Assembly: GCF_003702705.1 (NCBI RefSeq)
Contig: NZ_QZMN01000006.1
Coordinates: 62,001-126,000 of the forward strand
DNA length: 64,000 nt
Source: Ornithinimicrobium cerasi
GTDB lineage: Bacteria > Actinomycetota > Actinomycetes > Actinomycetales > Dermatophilaceae
Reading direction: 5' to 3'
The notes under the pieces were generated by a model. That model searched no databases. It saw nothing but the letters and a program-made list of their open reading frames with translations, and had not been told where the DNA came from. The position numbers and the translations under genes are program-made. Within the stretch, counting starts at the first letter, position 1. Every line of letters begins with the position of its first letter. Below, piece after piece: positions 27,176 to 36,224 of the stretch.

Positions 27176-28403
27176 TGTCCCAGCACCGCCGACGCGTTGG
27201 TGTCGAAGCTCTCCATCACCTGCTGCAGGTCGGCGTCCTTGATGCCCTCGAGCTGCGAGTTGAGGTCAGCGGTCACCTGTGCCATGTCGGGAGCGTTGAT
27301 CGGGCCGCGGCCGTACTCACCCCCGGCGATGAACGGGGCGTCCTCGGGGAAGGCCTCCGTGTAGGCCTCGGTGGCGCTCTGCCGGCTCGGCATGACGCCG
27401 AACGCCTCGGCGAACTTGAGCTGCTGCTCGGGAGAGGTGAGGAAGTTGACGAGGTCGACAGCCTGGGCCTGCGCCTCGGACTCGGCGGCGATGCCCCAAC
27501 AGTTCGAGAACAGCAGGGTGCCCGGTCCGGCCGGCCCCTCGGGCACCTCGGCGACCGTGTACTCCACGTCCGGGTAGTCGTTGGTCATCGCGCCCTTGAT
27601 CCAGTTGCCCTCCATCGTCATGGCGGCGCGCTGGGTGCCGAACGCCTCACCACCCCAGCCGGCGTCGACGTCGGCGGCGTAGGCGAAGTGGCCGGCGGCC
27701 ATGTGCTCCTTGACGTACTCCAGCGCCGCGAGAACCTCCTCGGAGGTGCCGGTCGGCTCCGTGCCGTCGTCGTTGAGCCACCAGCCGCCGTTGCCGACGA
27801 CGAAGGCGCCGAGGCGGTCGATGCCCGGGCCGAGCACGAGGCCCACGGTGTCACCCTGGGTGAGTGTCTCCGCGACCGTGGCGAGCTCCTCGTAGGTGGT
27901 GGGGATGTCGTCGTCCGTCAGCCCCGCAGGGCCAGCGTGGAGAAGTCCTTCGGCGCGCACCACTGCTGCCCGTCGTAGGTGAACGCCTCCTGCAGCGCGG
28001 GGTAGAAGTCGTCGTTGTCCTCGGCCTCGTAGGCGAAGAGGTTGCCCGCCGACGCCTGCTCGGCGACCTGGGAGGCGTCGAGGTAGAAGATGTCCGGCGG
28101 GTTGCCGCCGGCGAAGCCCTGCGCGAGCTCCTGGCCCAGGTCGGTGGCGGGACGCACCTCGACCTCGTTGCCGGTCTCCTCGGCCCAGGCGGCGGTCGCC
28201 TCCTCGACGGCCGTGGTCTCGGCCTCGCCCGAGGAGCCGATGAGCATGACCAGGCTGGCGGGTCCCTCGGCGGACGCGGCCGGCTGGCTGGCGTCGCCGC
28301 CGTCGCCGCCGTCGGTGTCCTCGAAGCTCTCGCCGCCGCCGCAGGCCGACAGGACGAGGGTCCCGGCGGCCGCCAGCGCGAGGATGCTGTTCGTCTTCTT
28401 CAT
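27172..28403 (-). pseudogene. Sugar ABC substrate-binding lipoprotein, frameshifted
   Basis: The 5' part (ATG 28401-28403) encodes a lipoprotein signal (TLVLSACGGG) and about 150 residues of a CUT1 binding protein up to CAPKDFSTLALRG, then a stop at 27918-27920. The 3' part continues in another frame from GLTDDDIPTTYEELATVAET through FGVMPSRQSATEAYTEAF to the true C-terminus. In the family a segment of roughly ten residues (typically of the form VxNTDLWxxAG) lies between TLAL and GLTDDD; it is absent here. A deletion of about 30 nt, not a multiple of three, at about 27920-27935 explains both the loss and the frameshift. It may be a real pseudogene or an assembly error. Confidence 0.85.
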
Positions 28404-28430
28404 GGTGGTTCCTTTCGTGGGCGCCGGAGG

Positions 28431-29501
28431 TCACCGACGGGTTGGGGCAGGGACGGGGGTGTATGACGTGAGCTCGCTCTCCCGGTCCGTGCTGCTCGAG
28501 GGAGCGAGGGTGGGGTCCAGCAGGGCGCCGGCCACGGGCACCGTGCCGTCGAGGAGCTGGTCGTGCACGGTGCGCAGCAGGTGGTCCGCGAGGTCCTCGT
28601 AGGGCTGGACGACCGTGGTGAGCCCGTGCCGGCGCGCCACGAGGGAGCCGTCGAAACCGACCACGCCGAGGTCGCGCCCCACGGCCAGTCCGCGGCGCGC
28701 GGCGGCATACAGGACCGCGAGGGCGATGAGGTCCGAGGCGCACGCCACCGCGTCCCCGGGCCCCAGCTCGTTGAGGAGGGCGTCCGCGGCCTCGACGGCC
28801 GGCCCGAGCTGCTGGTCGGTGACGCCCGCGGGACCCGCGACGCCGAGGCCGGTCGCCGCGTCGACCCACCCGCGGTGACGGTCCTCGGCGACCGCGGGGT
28901 CCTCGAGGTGCAGCGGCCAGCCCAGGTAGCCGACGGTGGCGTAGCCGCGGTCCACGAGGTGCTCGACCGCCAGCTCCAGGCCCCGGTGGCCGTCGACGTC
29001 GGCCCAGCAGGTCAGCTCGGGGTGGCTGTAGAGGCGGCCGAAGGCCGCGAACGGGATCTCGTGCTCCAGCAGCCAGTCCGGGCGGGGGTCGCCGCTGTGC
29101 GTGTCCGCGAAGACGAAGGCGTCGACGAGGTGGCGCCGGGTCATGTCCCGGTAGGCCGCGACCGTCGGGAAGACGTGCGCGTCGCCGAAGGGGACGAGGT
29201 GGACGTCGTGGGCCGGGGCGCGCGCGGTCAGCGCCCCGAGCACGAGCGGGCCGATGTCCGAGCCGCACGTGGGCAGGTTGAGCTCGAGCCCGACGGCACC
29301 GGCGCGCTGGTTGCGCAGCCCCCTCGCGGCCGTGCTCGGACGGTAGCCGAGCCGGTCCACCTCCGCCAGGACCCGGTCCCGCGTCCGGGGGCGCACCCGG
29401 TCGGGGAAGTTCAGCACGTTGGAGACGGTCTGGCGCGAGACACCGGCGGCCGACGCGACGTCGACGATCGTCGCTCGCCTCCGTGCCGTGCTGCTGCGCA
29501 T
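28431..29501 (-). CDS. LacI-family transcriptional repressor
   Basis: A 356-residue repressor. The N-terminal HTH is TIVDVASAAGVSRQTVSNVL followed by NFPDRVRPRTRDRVLAEV and the hinge region. The periplasmic-binding-like sugar domain includes DAFVFADTH, YATVGYLGWP and VVGFDGSLVARRHGLTTVVQ. ATG 29499-29501 is chosen as it precedes the HTH. It is the first gene of the importer operon and probably controls both this operon and the divergent glycosidase through the palindrome at 29557-29570. Inducer unknown, probably an oligosaccharide released from a glucan. Confidence 0.92.
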   Translation of the reverse strand: MRSSTARRRATIVDVASAAGVSRQTVSNVLNFPDRVRPRTRDRVLAEVDRLGYRPSTAARGLRNQRAGAVGLELNLPTCGSDIGPLVLGALTARAPAHDVHLVPFGDAHVFPTVAAYRDMTRRHLVDAFVFADTHSGDPRPDWLLEHEIPFAAFGRLYSHPELTCWADVDGHRGLELAVEHLVDRGYATVGYLGWPLHLEDPAVAEDRHRGWVDAATGLGVAGPAGVTDQQLGPAVEAADALLNELGPGDAVACASDLIALAVLYAAARRGLAVGRDLGVVGFDGSLVARRHGLTTVVQPYEDLADHLLRTVHDQLLDGTVPVAGALLDPTLAPSSSTDRESELTSYTPVPAPTRR

Positions 29502-29556
29502 GCCGTCTCCGTTGACGTGGGCCCCAGTTCGGGTGTGTGCTGGGGGCCCGGTGGGA

Positions 29557-29570
29557 TTGGAACGTTCCAA
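29557..29570. promoter_or_regulatory. LacI-family operator
   Basis: A perfect 14-nt palindrome TTGGAACGTTCCAA with the central CG typical of LacI-family operators. It lies between the divergent lacI-type gene and the glycosidase gene, 74 nt upstream of the glycosidase start. It is the only copy seen in the window. Confidence 0.85.
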
Positions 29571-29643
29571 GTTTGGTGTCTGAGTGGCAGGATGGACCGC
29601 CGGTCCACGTGTGTCAAGAGGAAACGAGCGTCCGGGAGGACCC

Positions 29644-31554
29644 ATGGAGAAGCAGCCCTGGCTCCACGAGCTGGAGATCGCCGTCGACGGCCCCTCGACC
29701 GTGCTGAGCGGGCACGACGGCCAGATCGGCCGGCCGGGCACCGGGTGGTTCGTCGACGACCGACGGGTGCTGTCCGCGCTCACCCTGCACCTCGACGACG
29801 AGCCCGCCGTGGCCGTGGCCTGCGACACCGCAGGTCCCCTGTCCCGCTTCTGGGCCGCTGCCCGGCACCTGGGCGACGACGTCCCCGACCCCACGGTCGA
29901 GGTGCACCGGGTGCGGACGCTGCGCGGGGCCACGCTGACCGAGACGATCACCGTCCGCTCGCGCGCGACCGCCCCGGTGGTCACCTCGCTTCGGCTGCGG
30001 CTCGGCGGCGACGGTGCCGACCTGTCCTCGGTCAAGGTGGGCGGCGCCGACGACACCCCCGTCCTGCCCCTCGACGGCACCGGGCTCAGCTGGTCCGACG
30101 AGCGTCACCGCACCGCGGTCACCGTCGACCCGCAGCCCGAGCAGCAGACCACGGACGGCGGGGGGACGCTGCTCGTCTGGCCGCTCGAGGTCGCCCCCGG
30201 GGAGAGCGCGGCCGTCACCCTCACGCTGACCGCGGACCGCCTGTCCCCCAGCGCCTTCGACGCCGACGCCGGCTCGGGCGCGCTGGACCTGTCGGCCGTC
30301 GACGTCGGGGGCGACGCCGCGTGGCAGCGGATGATCCGGACCAACCTCACCGACCTGCGCCACCTCCTGCTGACCGACCCCCTCGCACCCGAGGACGTCT
30401 TCGCGGCGGCGGGCTCCCCCTGGTACCTCACCCTCTTCGGCCGCGACTCGATCTGGGCGGCCCGCTTCCTGCTGCCCTACACGACCCGCCTGGCCCACGG
30501 CACCCTGCGCGCCCTGGCGCGCCGGCAGGCGACCGAGGACGACCCCGCCCTGGCCGCGGAGCGGGGCAAGATCCTGCACGAGGTGCGGCGCACGGCATAC
30601 ACGGGAGGCACCCTGGACCTCCCGCCGCTCTACTACGGCACGGTGGACGCCACCCCCCTGTGGCTGGTGCTCCTCCACGACGCGTGGCGGTGGGGGCTCG
30701 AGGAGGAGCACGTCCGCGCGCTGCTCCCCGCGGCGCACGAGGCCCTGGGATGGATGGAGCGGATGTGCGGCACCTCGTCCGACGGGTTCCTGCGCTACGT
30801 CGACACGACCGGCACAGGCCTGTCCAACCAGGGGTGGAAGGACTCGGGCGACTCCATGCGACGCGCCGACGGCACCCTGGCCCCGGCGCCGATCGCACTC
30901 CTCGAGGCGCAGGCGTATGCCGTGGAGGCCGCCCTGGGGACCGCCGAGCTGCTGGACGCGCTGGGCGAGGACGGGGCCGACCGCTGGCGCACCTGGGCGG
31001 ACGACCTGACCACGCGGGTCCGGTCACGGTTCTGGGTCGGTCAGGGGCAGGACGCCTACCTGGCGATGGCGCTGGACGCGGACGGCCGAGCGGTCGACGG
31101 CGTCGGGTCCAACATGGGGCACGCCCTGGGCACGGGTCTGCTCACCGAGGAGGAGACCCGCCTCGTGGTCGACCGACTGATGCGCCCCGACATGCTGCGG
31201 GAGTTCGGGATCGCGACCCTGTCGGCCGACAACCCGGCCTACAACCCGGCCGGCTACCACACCGGCTCGGTCTGGGTGCACGACACCGCGATCGTGCTCC
31301 ACGGGCTGGTGCGCACGGGGTATGCCGAGCAGGCTCAGCTGGTCGTCGACGCCCTCGTGCGGCTCTCGTCCGCGGTGCACCACCGCTTCCCCGAGCTCAT
31401 CGCCGGCGACCCGGTCGGCTCCCGGCCGGTGCCCTACCCGGCGTCCTGCCGGCCGCAGGCCTGGTCCGCCGCGTCGGCGGCCGTGCTGGCCGCCGCGCGC
31501 GACGGACGTCAGATGCCGTCGACGAAGGTCCGGGCGACGGCTGCCGGGTCCTGA
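29644..31554 (+). CDS. Glycogen-debranching-type glycosidase (amylo-1,6-glucosidase-like)
   Basis: A 636-residue cytoplasmic protein. The N-terminal ~230 residues are the beta-rich glycogen-debranching N-domain (GTGWFVDDRRVLSALTLHLD). The C-terminal part is an (alpha/alpha)6 barrel glycoside hydrolase: SPWYLTLFGRDSIWAARFLL, NQGWKDSGDSM and NPAGYHTGSVWVHDTAI hold probable catalytic acids (Asp in GRDS; Asp/Glu in KDSGD). ATG 29644 has GGGAGG 4 nt upstream. Likely trims imported oligosaccharides; divergent from and co-regulated with the sugar importer. Its last 46 nt overlap the convergent binding-protein gene. Confidence 0.88.
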   Translation: MEKQPWLHELEIAVDGPSTVLSGHDGQIGRPGTGWFVDDRRVLSALTLHLDDEPAVAVACDTAGPLSRFWAAARHLGDDVPDPTVEVHRVRTLRGATLTETITVRSRATAPVVTSLRLRLGGDGADLSSVKVGGADDTPVLPLDGTGLSWSDERHRTAVTVDPQPEQQTTDGGGTLLVWPLEVAPGESAAVTLTLTADRLSPSAFDADAGSGALDLSAVDVGGDAAWQRMIRTNLTDLRHLLLTDPLAPEDVFAAAGSPWYLTLFGRDSIWAARFLLPYTTRLAHGTLRALARRQATEDDPALAAERGKILHEVRRTAYTGGTLDLPPLYYGTVDATPLWLVLLHDAWRWGLEEEHVRALLPAAHEALGWMERMCGTSSDGFLRYVDTTGTGLSNQGWKDSGDSMRRADGTLAPAPIALLEAQAYAVEAALGTAELLDALGEDGADRWRTWADDLTTRVRSRFWVGQGQDAYLAMALDADGRAVDGVGSNMGHALGTGLLTEEETRLVVDRLMRPDMLREFGIATLSADNPAYNPAGYHTGSVWVHDTAIVLHGLVRTGYAEQAQLVVDALVRLSSAVHHRFPELIAGDPVGSRPVPYPASCRPQAWSAASAAVLAAARDGRQMPSTKVRATAAGS

Positions 31555-32450
31555 CCCTCGCTGACCACCTCGACCATCATCGCGGTGAGGTTCTCCGTGG
31601 TGAGGGCCGCCGAGACCGCGTTGAGGGCGTCCTCGACGGCGGGGTTGACCACGTCGCTGCTGATCAGCGGCACGACGTTCTGGGCGGCGAAGAGCGACTC
31701 CGGGTCCTCGAGGACGACGAAGCTGTTCTCCTCGATGGCGGGGTCGGTGCTGAAGATGTTGGCGACGTCGACCTGGCCGTTGCGCAGCGCCTGCACCGTG
31801 AGGTTGGAGCCGGCCGCGAGCGAGCGGAACTCGGCGAACTCCAGCCCGTAGACCTCCTGCAGCCCGTCCACGCCGTTCGGGCGGCTCTCGAACTCCGGGG
31901 GCCCGCCGAGGACGAGGTCGCCGGCGTGCGGCTCGAGGTCGGCGATCGAGGCCACGCCCAGCTCGTCGGCCGTCTCCTGGGTGACGACGAGGCTGTCCTT
32001 GTCCTCGGCGTCGCTGATCTCGAGCAGCTGCAGGCCCTCGGGCAGGTTCTCCTGGGCGTCCGCGAGCACCTCCTCGGAGGAGGTCACGGTGATCTCGGGG
32101 TTGAGGTAGGTCGCGAGCCCGCCGGTGTACTCCGGGATGAGGTCGATCGACCCGTCGTCCAGCCCGGCCATGTAGGCCTCGCGGCTGCCGATGTTGAGGC
32201 GGGTGGTGACCTCGACCCCGGCGTCGGAGAGAGCTGCGGCGTAGATCTCGGCGAGGAGGACGTTCTCGGGGAAGTTGGCGGAACCGACGATGACCTCGCC
32301 ACCCTCGCCCTCCCCGGTGCCCCCGGACGTGGCGGTCCCGTCCTCGGTCGGGGACCCGGCGTCGGTGGCCAGCGGGTCGTCACCGGAGCCGCAGGCGGCG
32401 AGGGTCATGGCGGTGGTCAGGGCGAGCGCGAGTACGGGTGTGCGGCGCAT
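31509..32450 (-). CDS. Glycine betaine/choline ABC substrate-binding lipoprotein (OpuAC/ProX type)
   Basis: A 313-residue lipoprotein (lipobox LAAC near residue 20) followed by an acidic, Ser/Thr/Gly-rich linker. The binding domain begins GEVIVGSANFPENVLLAEIY, typical of OpuAC/OsmF proteins, and has IDLIPEYTGGLATYLN, the conserved binding motif. It should present a quaternary amine to the permeases. It is separated from the permease/ATPase genes by the carH-like gene and overlaps the glycosidase gene tail-to-tail by 46 nt. Confidence 0.9.
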   Translation of the reverse strand: MRRTPVLALALTTAMTLAACGSGDDPLATDAGSPTEDGTATSGGTGEGEGGEVIVGSANFPENVLLAEIYAAALSDAGVEVTTRLNIGSREAYMAGLDDGSIDLIPEYTGGLATYLNPEITVTSSEEVLADAQENLPEGLQLLEISDAEDKDSLVVTQETADELGVASIADLEPHAGDLVLGGPPEFESRPNGVDGLQEVYGLEFAEFRSLAAGSNLTVQALRNGQVDVANIFSTDPAIEENSFVVLEDPESLFAAQNVVPLISSDVVNPAVEDALNAVSAALTTENLTAMMVEVVSEGQDPAAVARTFVDGI

Positions 32451-32524
32451 GAGTCTCCTCGAGAGATCGGGATGGCGGTCCAACGGTGTCACGCCGCGGG
32501 CCGTCGGTCGAACGGTGGCGGCCC

Positions 32525-33439
32525 CTAGGAGCCGTGGAGGGTGGCTGACAGGGTGCGGGCGGAGTCCACGACCGACCCCGCCAGGATCGAGGCGCCGACG
32601 GTGTCCACGGCGGACGCGGCGGCCCCGCCGAGCATGACCGAGGTGGTGCCGCGGAGCGCTGCGGCCACCTCGGTGGCGGAGTCGACGTCGAGCGTGGTCG
32701 GCACCCCGACGACGACCGCGTCGGGCCGCAGCTGGGTGACGGTCCGCACCCAGCTGTCGGTCGGCACGTCCGGCCCGAGGTAGCGCACGTCCATCCCCTG
32801 CCGACGCAGGACGGTGGCGAACGCCAGCACGGCGAGCTGGTGGAAGGACCCCGGCGGCAGCCCGACGACGACGACCGGCGCCCCGGCCCGTCCGCCGGCC
32901 GCCTCGAAGCTGTGGGCCAGCCGCCGGTGCACCGCGCCGCTGACGAAGTGCTCCCCCGCCACGTCCAGCCGGCCCTCCGTCCAGGCCACGCCGATCTGGG
33001 TCAGGGCGGGCATCAGCCACCCGTCGACGACCTGCTCGAAGCTGCCCGCCGCGAAGGCCTGGTCCAGCGTGCGGTCCAGGAGCACGGGGTCGAGGGACTG
33101 CGCGGCCGTGACGAGCTGGTCGTCGGCGGGCCGGTCGGCCAGCGGGGCGAGCGGGGGCGCCCCCTGCGCGGACGGGACGGCCGCGCTGCCGGGCGCGCCG
33201 GCGGCGGCGAGGAGGGGCGCGTCCCGGGTCACCTCCTCCGCGGCGAGCGAGGCCGGGGTCCCGCCGGCGACGAGCTCGGCCATCCTGCTGAGACGGGCGA
33301 CGTCGGCGTCGTCGTAGAGGCGGTACTTGGAGGCCGTGCGCTCCGGCTCGACGACCGTGTAGCGTCGTTCCCAGGCGCGCAGGGTCGCGGGCGAGACGCC
33401 CGTCAGTGCGGCGACCTGCTTGACCGTGTAGCGGCTCAC
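32525..33439 (-). CDS. carH: CarH/LitR-like MerR-family regulator with B12-binding domain
   Basis: A 304-residue protein. The N-terminal MerR winged helix is TVKQVAALTGVSPATLRAWE and RRYTVVEPERTASKYRLY. A Gly/Ala/Pro linker follows. The B12 helical cap contains W153, E163 and H164 (W-x9-EH), the AdoCbl-capping motif of CarH photoreceptors. The Rossmann part has PPGSFHQLAV with His200 at the lower-ligand position; the usual Asp/Glu two residues before is Ser. GTG 33437-33439 is chosen with AGAGGAG upstream; an in-frame TTG lies 15 codons earlier. It is expected to repress in the dark as a tetramer bound to B12 and release on light. Repeats of GACAAA spaced 11 bp lie just upstream. Confidence 0.85.
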   Translation of the reverse strand: MSRYTVKQVAALTGVSPATLRAWERRYTVVEPERTASKYRLYDDADVARLSRMAELVAGGTPASLAAEEVTRDAPLLAAAGAPGSAAVPSAQGAPPLAPLADRPADDQLVTAAQSLDPVLLDRTLDQAFAAGSFEQVVDGWLMPALTQIGVAWTEGRLDVAGEHFVSGAVHRRLAHSFEAAGGRAGAPVVVVGLPPGSFHQLAVLAFATVLRRQGMDVRYLGPDVPTDSWVRTVTQLRPDAVVVGVPTTLDVDSATEVAAALRGTTSVMLGGAAASAVDTVGASILAGSVVDSARTLSATLHGS

Positions 33440-33477
33440 CGCGGCTCCTCTCGACCTGTTGTCCCCGGGAACGGGGT

Positions 33478-33501
33478 TAGACAAAGTCTAGACAAAGCCT
33501 A
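33478..33501. promoter_or_regulatory. Putative CarH-type operator (11-bp direct repeats) at carH
   Basis: Two exact direct repeats with an 11-bp period: GACAAAGTCTA at 33480-33490 and GACAAAGCCTA at 33491-33501. The 11-bp spacing matches how MerR-type CarH DNA-binding domains line up along DNA. It overlaps the stop codon of the upstream permease gene and lies about 40 nt before the carH start, in position for autoregulation. Confidence 0.65.
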
Positions 33502-34200
33502 CCGCACGCGAGCGGCGGAACTGAGCCCCGGTGACACGACGACGCGCTGCAGCAGGGCCAGCGCCTGGTCCACCAGGAGCGCGAGCGCGGCCACGGCGAT
33601 GGCGCCGCCGGCCATCTGGTCGTACTGCCGGCTGGCCTGCCCGTCGATGAGGAATCGACCCAGGCCACCCAGCCCGACGATCGCCGCGATCGTGGCCGTG
33701 CCGATGATCTGGAGCATCGCCGAGCGGAGCCCGGACATGATCAGCGGGAGCGCGCCGGGGATCTCGACCTGCCGCAGCACCTGCCCACCCGTCATCCCGA
33801 CCCCGCGCGCGGCGTCGCGGGCGGCGGGGTCGGTCGCGTCGACCCCGGCGTAGGTGCCGGAGAGGATCGGCGGGACGGCGAGCGCGACCAGCACGATGAG
33901 GGCGGGCAGCTCGAAGGCCAGCTCACCCCGCAGCCTCGGCAGCAGGAGGAGCACGGCGACGAAGAGGACACCCAGGCTCGGTATGGCGCGCACGGCACCG
34001 GTGAGGTTGACGGCGGCCCAGCGCAGCCTCCCGGTGTGACCGACCCACAGCCCGGTCGGGACCGCGATGAGGGCGGCGACGAGGAGCGCGACGAAGGAGA
34101 GCCGCAGGTGCTCCAGGGACTGGGCGAGGATGCCGCCTCGCCCCTGCCAGTTGGCGGGGTCGGTCAGCCACTCCCAGGTCATCAGGACCGTCTGGTTCAT
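33499..34200 (-). CDS. Betaine/choline ABC permease (OpuAB/OpuBB type), second permease
   Basis: A 233-residue permease with about five or six helices. The EAA-type loop is DAARGVGMTGGQVLRQVEIP, followed by GLRSAMLQIIGTATIAAIVG, a strong OpuB/ProW signature. ATG 34198-34200 overlaps the preceding stop as ATGA. Pairs with the other permease and the ATPase below in the reading direction. TAG stop at 33499-33501 lies inside the putative CarH operator. Confidence 0.9.
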   Translation of the reverse strand: MNQTVLMTWEWLTDPANWQGRGGILAQSLEHLRLSFVALLVAALIAVPTGLWVGHTGRLRWAAVNLTGAVRAIPSLGVLFVAVLLLLPRLRGELAFELPALIVLVALAVPPILSGTYAGVDATDPAARDAARGVGMTGGQVLRQVEIPGALPLIMSGLRSAMLQIIGTATIAAIVGLGGLGRFLIDGQASRQYDQMAGGAIAVAALALLVDQALALLQRVVVSPGLSSAARVR

Positions 34201-34838
34201 GCCGGGACCCTCCGGCGGGACCACGGCGTGAGCAGCGTCGCGACGAGCACGATCAGGGCGTCGAGAGCCACCGCGAGCGCCACGCACGCCACGATGCCGA
34301 CGAGGATCGGCCCCATCGCGTTGCGGTTGAACCCGTCGGTGAACAGCTGGCCCAGCTGGCTGACGCCGATGAGCGCCGCGATCGAGACGATGGACACGTT
34401 GCTCACGGCCGCCACGCGCAGCCCGGCCGCGATGACGGGGATGGCCAGCGGGAGGTCCACGGCGCCCACCCGGCGGAGCTCGCCATACCCCATGGCGGTG
34501 GCGGCCTGGCGGACCGGGGCGGGCACCGACGCGAAGCCGTCGGCGACGCTGCGGGTCAGGAGGGCGACGGTGTAGATGACCATCGCGACCAGGACGTTGA
34601 CGTCGGAGAGCACCTGGGTGCCCAGGACGAGGGGCAGCAGGATGAAGAGGGCGAGCGAGGGGATCGTGTACATGAGGCCGGTGCCGGCGATCAGCGGCGG
34701 CCCCAGCCAGCGCACCCGGGCGGCCAGCCAGCCGAGCGGCACGCTGAGGACGAGGCCGATCAGCAGCGGCAGGCCGGCGAGGTAGAGGTGCCGCAGCGTG
34801 AGGTCACCGAGCGTGGACCACGCGACCCCGCCGATCAC
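34197..34838 (-). CDS. Betaine/choline ABC permease (OpuAB/OpuBB type), first permease
   Basis: A 213-residue permease starting at GTG 34836-34838 (GTGA overlap with the ATPase stop). Helices include LAGLPLLIGLVLSVPLGWLA and IAGTGLMYTIPSLALFILLP, and the EAA loop is ATAMGYGELRRVGAVDLPLA. Homologous to the second permease; the two probably form a heterodimer. Confidence 0.9.
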   Translation of the reverse strand: MIGGVAWSTLGDLTLRHLYLAGLPLLIGLVLSVPLGWLAARVRWLGPPLIAGTGLMYTIPSLALFILLPLVLGTQVLSDVNVLVAMVIYTVALLTRSVADGFASVPAPVRQAATAMGYGELRRVGAVDLPLAIPVIAAGLRVAAVSNVSIVSIAALIGVSQLGQLFTDGFNRNAMGPILVGIVACVALAVALDALIVLVATLLTPWSRRRVPA

Positions 34839-35989
34839 GGCGCGTCCCCCTCGACGCGACCGCTCTCCTCCACCACTCCCACCGAGCCCACCGTGTGCTC
34901 CGCATCCTTCCCCACCGAGCCCACGCTGTGTCGCCGATCCAGGCCACCGAGGACGTCCTGTGTCGTGACCGTCCCCACCACCCGTCCGTCGGCGACCACC
35001 ACCCCCCGGCCGCTGGGCGAGGAGAGGGCTGCGTCGAGGAGCGCCCGGGCGCTGTCGTCCGGGCTCGCGACCGCGCCCAGCCGGTGCAGGCGGTCCTCGC
35101 GCACCGGGCCGCCCCAGCCGGTCCCGTCGACCCAGCCGAGCGGCATACCGGAGCCGTCCGTGACGAGGACCCAGCCGGACCCCGCCCGCACCTGCTCGCC
35201 GACCTGGACCGAGCGCTCGGCGCGCGGGGTGACGCGCACGTCGGCGAACCCCAGCGCCCGGTAGCCGCGGTCCTTGCCGACGAAGCTGGCCACGAAGTCG
35301 TCCGCGGGCTCGGCGAGGAGGTCCGCGGGCGTGGCGAACTGGGCGAGGTGGCCGCCCTGGCGCATGACCGCGACGGAGTCCCCGAGGGTGAGGGCCTCGT
35401 CGATGTCGTGGGTGACGAGGACGACGGTGATGCCGAGGTCGCGCTGGAGCCGGCGGACCTCCTGCTGGAGGTCGGCGCGGACGAGGGGGTCGACGGCGCT
35501 GAACGGCTCGTCCATGAGCACGAGGTCGGGCCCGCTGGCGAGGGCGCGGGCCACCCCGACCCGCTGCTGCTGACCGCCGGAGAGCTGGGCGGGGTAGCGG
35601 CGGGCCTGGTCGGCGGTGAGGCCCACCTTCTCGATGGCCTCCATCGCGGCGGTGCGGGCGCGGGGGCGGTCCCAGCCCAGCAGGCGCGGGACCGTCATGA
35701 CGTTGGCGAGCACGGTGCGGTGCGGGAAGAGGCCGGCGTGCTGGATGACGTAGCCGATCGAGCGGCGCAGCTCGGCGGCGGGGCGGGCGGTGATGTCGTC
35801 GTCGTCGATCGTGATGCGGCCCTCGGTGGGCTCGACCATCCGGTTGACCATGCGCAGGGTCGTCGTCTTGCCGCAGCCCGAGGGGCCCACGAGGACGGTG
35901 ATGCCCCCGCGCGGCACCGCCAGGGAGAGGTCGTCGACGGCGACGGTGCCGTCCGGGTACCTCTTGGTCACGTGCTCGAAGCGGATCAC
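34835..35989 (-). CDS. Betaine/choline ABC ATPase with CBS-type C-terminus (OpuAA/ProV type)
   Basis: A 384-residue ATPase. Walker A GPSGCGKTTT near 35-44; signature LSGGQQQRVG; Walker B LVLMDEPFSAVD; H-loop VTHD. The C-terminal ~130 residues hold CBS-like elements (GSGWVLVTDGSGMPLGWVDG, GRGVVVADGRVVGTVTTQDV), which in OpuA-type ATPases sense ionic strength. The tail repeats VGSVG twice (HSVGSVGKDAEHTVGSVG). GTG 35987-35989 start. First gene of the operon. Confidence 0.92.
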   Translation of the reverse strand: MIRFEHVTKRYPDGTVAVDDLSLAVPRGGITVLVGPSGCGKTTTLRMVNRMVEPTEGRITIDDDDITARPAAELRRSIGYVIQHAGLFPHRTVLANVMTVPRLLGWDRPRARTAAMEAIEKVGLTADQARRYPAQLSGGQQQRVGVARALASGPDLVLMDEPFSAVDPLVRADLQQEVRRLQRDLGITVVLVTHDIDEALTLGDSVAVMRQGGHLAQFATPADLLAEPADDFVASFVGKDRGYRALGFADVRVTPRAERSVQVGEQVRAGSGWVLVTDGSGMPLGWVDGTGWGGPVREDRLHRLGAVASPDDSARALLDAALSSPSGRGVVVADGRVVGTVTTQDVLGGLDRRHSVGSVGKDAEHTVGSVGVVEESGRVEGDAP

Positions 35990-36088
35990 CGGCCCACCCT
36001 AGGACGCGCGGGGGCACCGCGCTCGTCCCCGCGTGTCCGGTCGGTCCCCGCTCGTCCGCCCTCGTGCCCCCGGTCGGCCGTCACGCAG

Positions 36089-36146
36089 AACGGGCACGAT
36101 CACCCCGCTCCTGCGACGACGCGGCCTGAGGAGCGAATGTGCCCGT
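36089..36146. repeat. 58-nt palindrome-ended element, left of second AbiEi/DUF559 gene
   Basis: The element begins AACGGGCACGATC and ends GAATGTGCCCGTT, so its ends are inverted repeats (AACGGGCAC / GTGCCCGTT). The middle contains TCCTGCGACGACGCGG. A near copy lies at 37167-37225 in the same orientation with about 75-80% identity over the interior. A 12-nt perfect palindrome GTTCCCGGGAAC overlaps its right end (36145-36156). Confidence 0.85.
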
Positions 36147-36224
36147 TCCCGGGAACAGCCAGGCGGGCGGCGGCCTGTGGACAACTCCGGCCCCGAGGGA
36201 GCGGGATCAGCCAGGCTCGGGCCC

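Noticed and set aside
25185-28403. Complete sugar ABC transporter with its own ATPase
   Set aside because: No ATPase gene lies in the cluster; the only ABC ATPase nearby (34835-35989) belongs to the betaine-type system.
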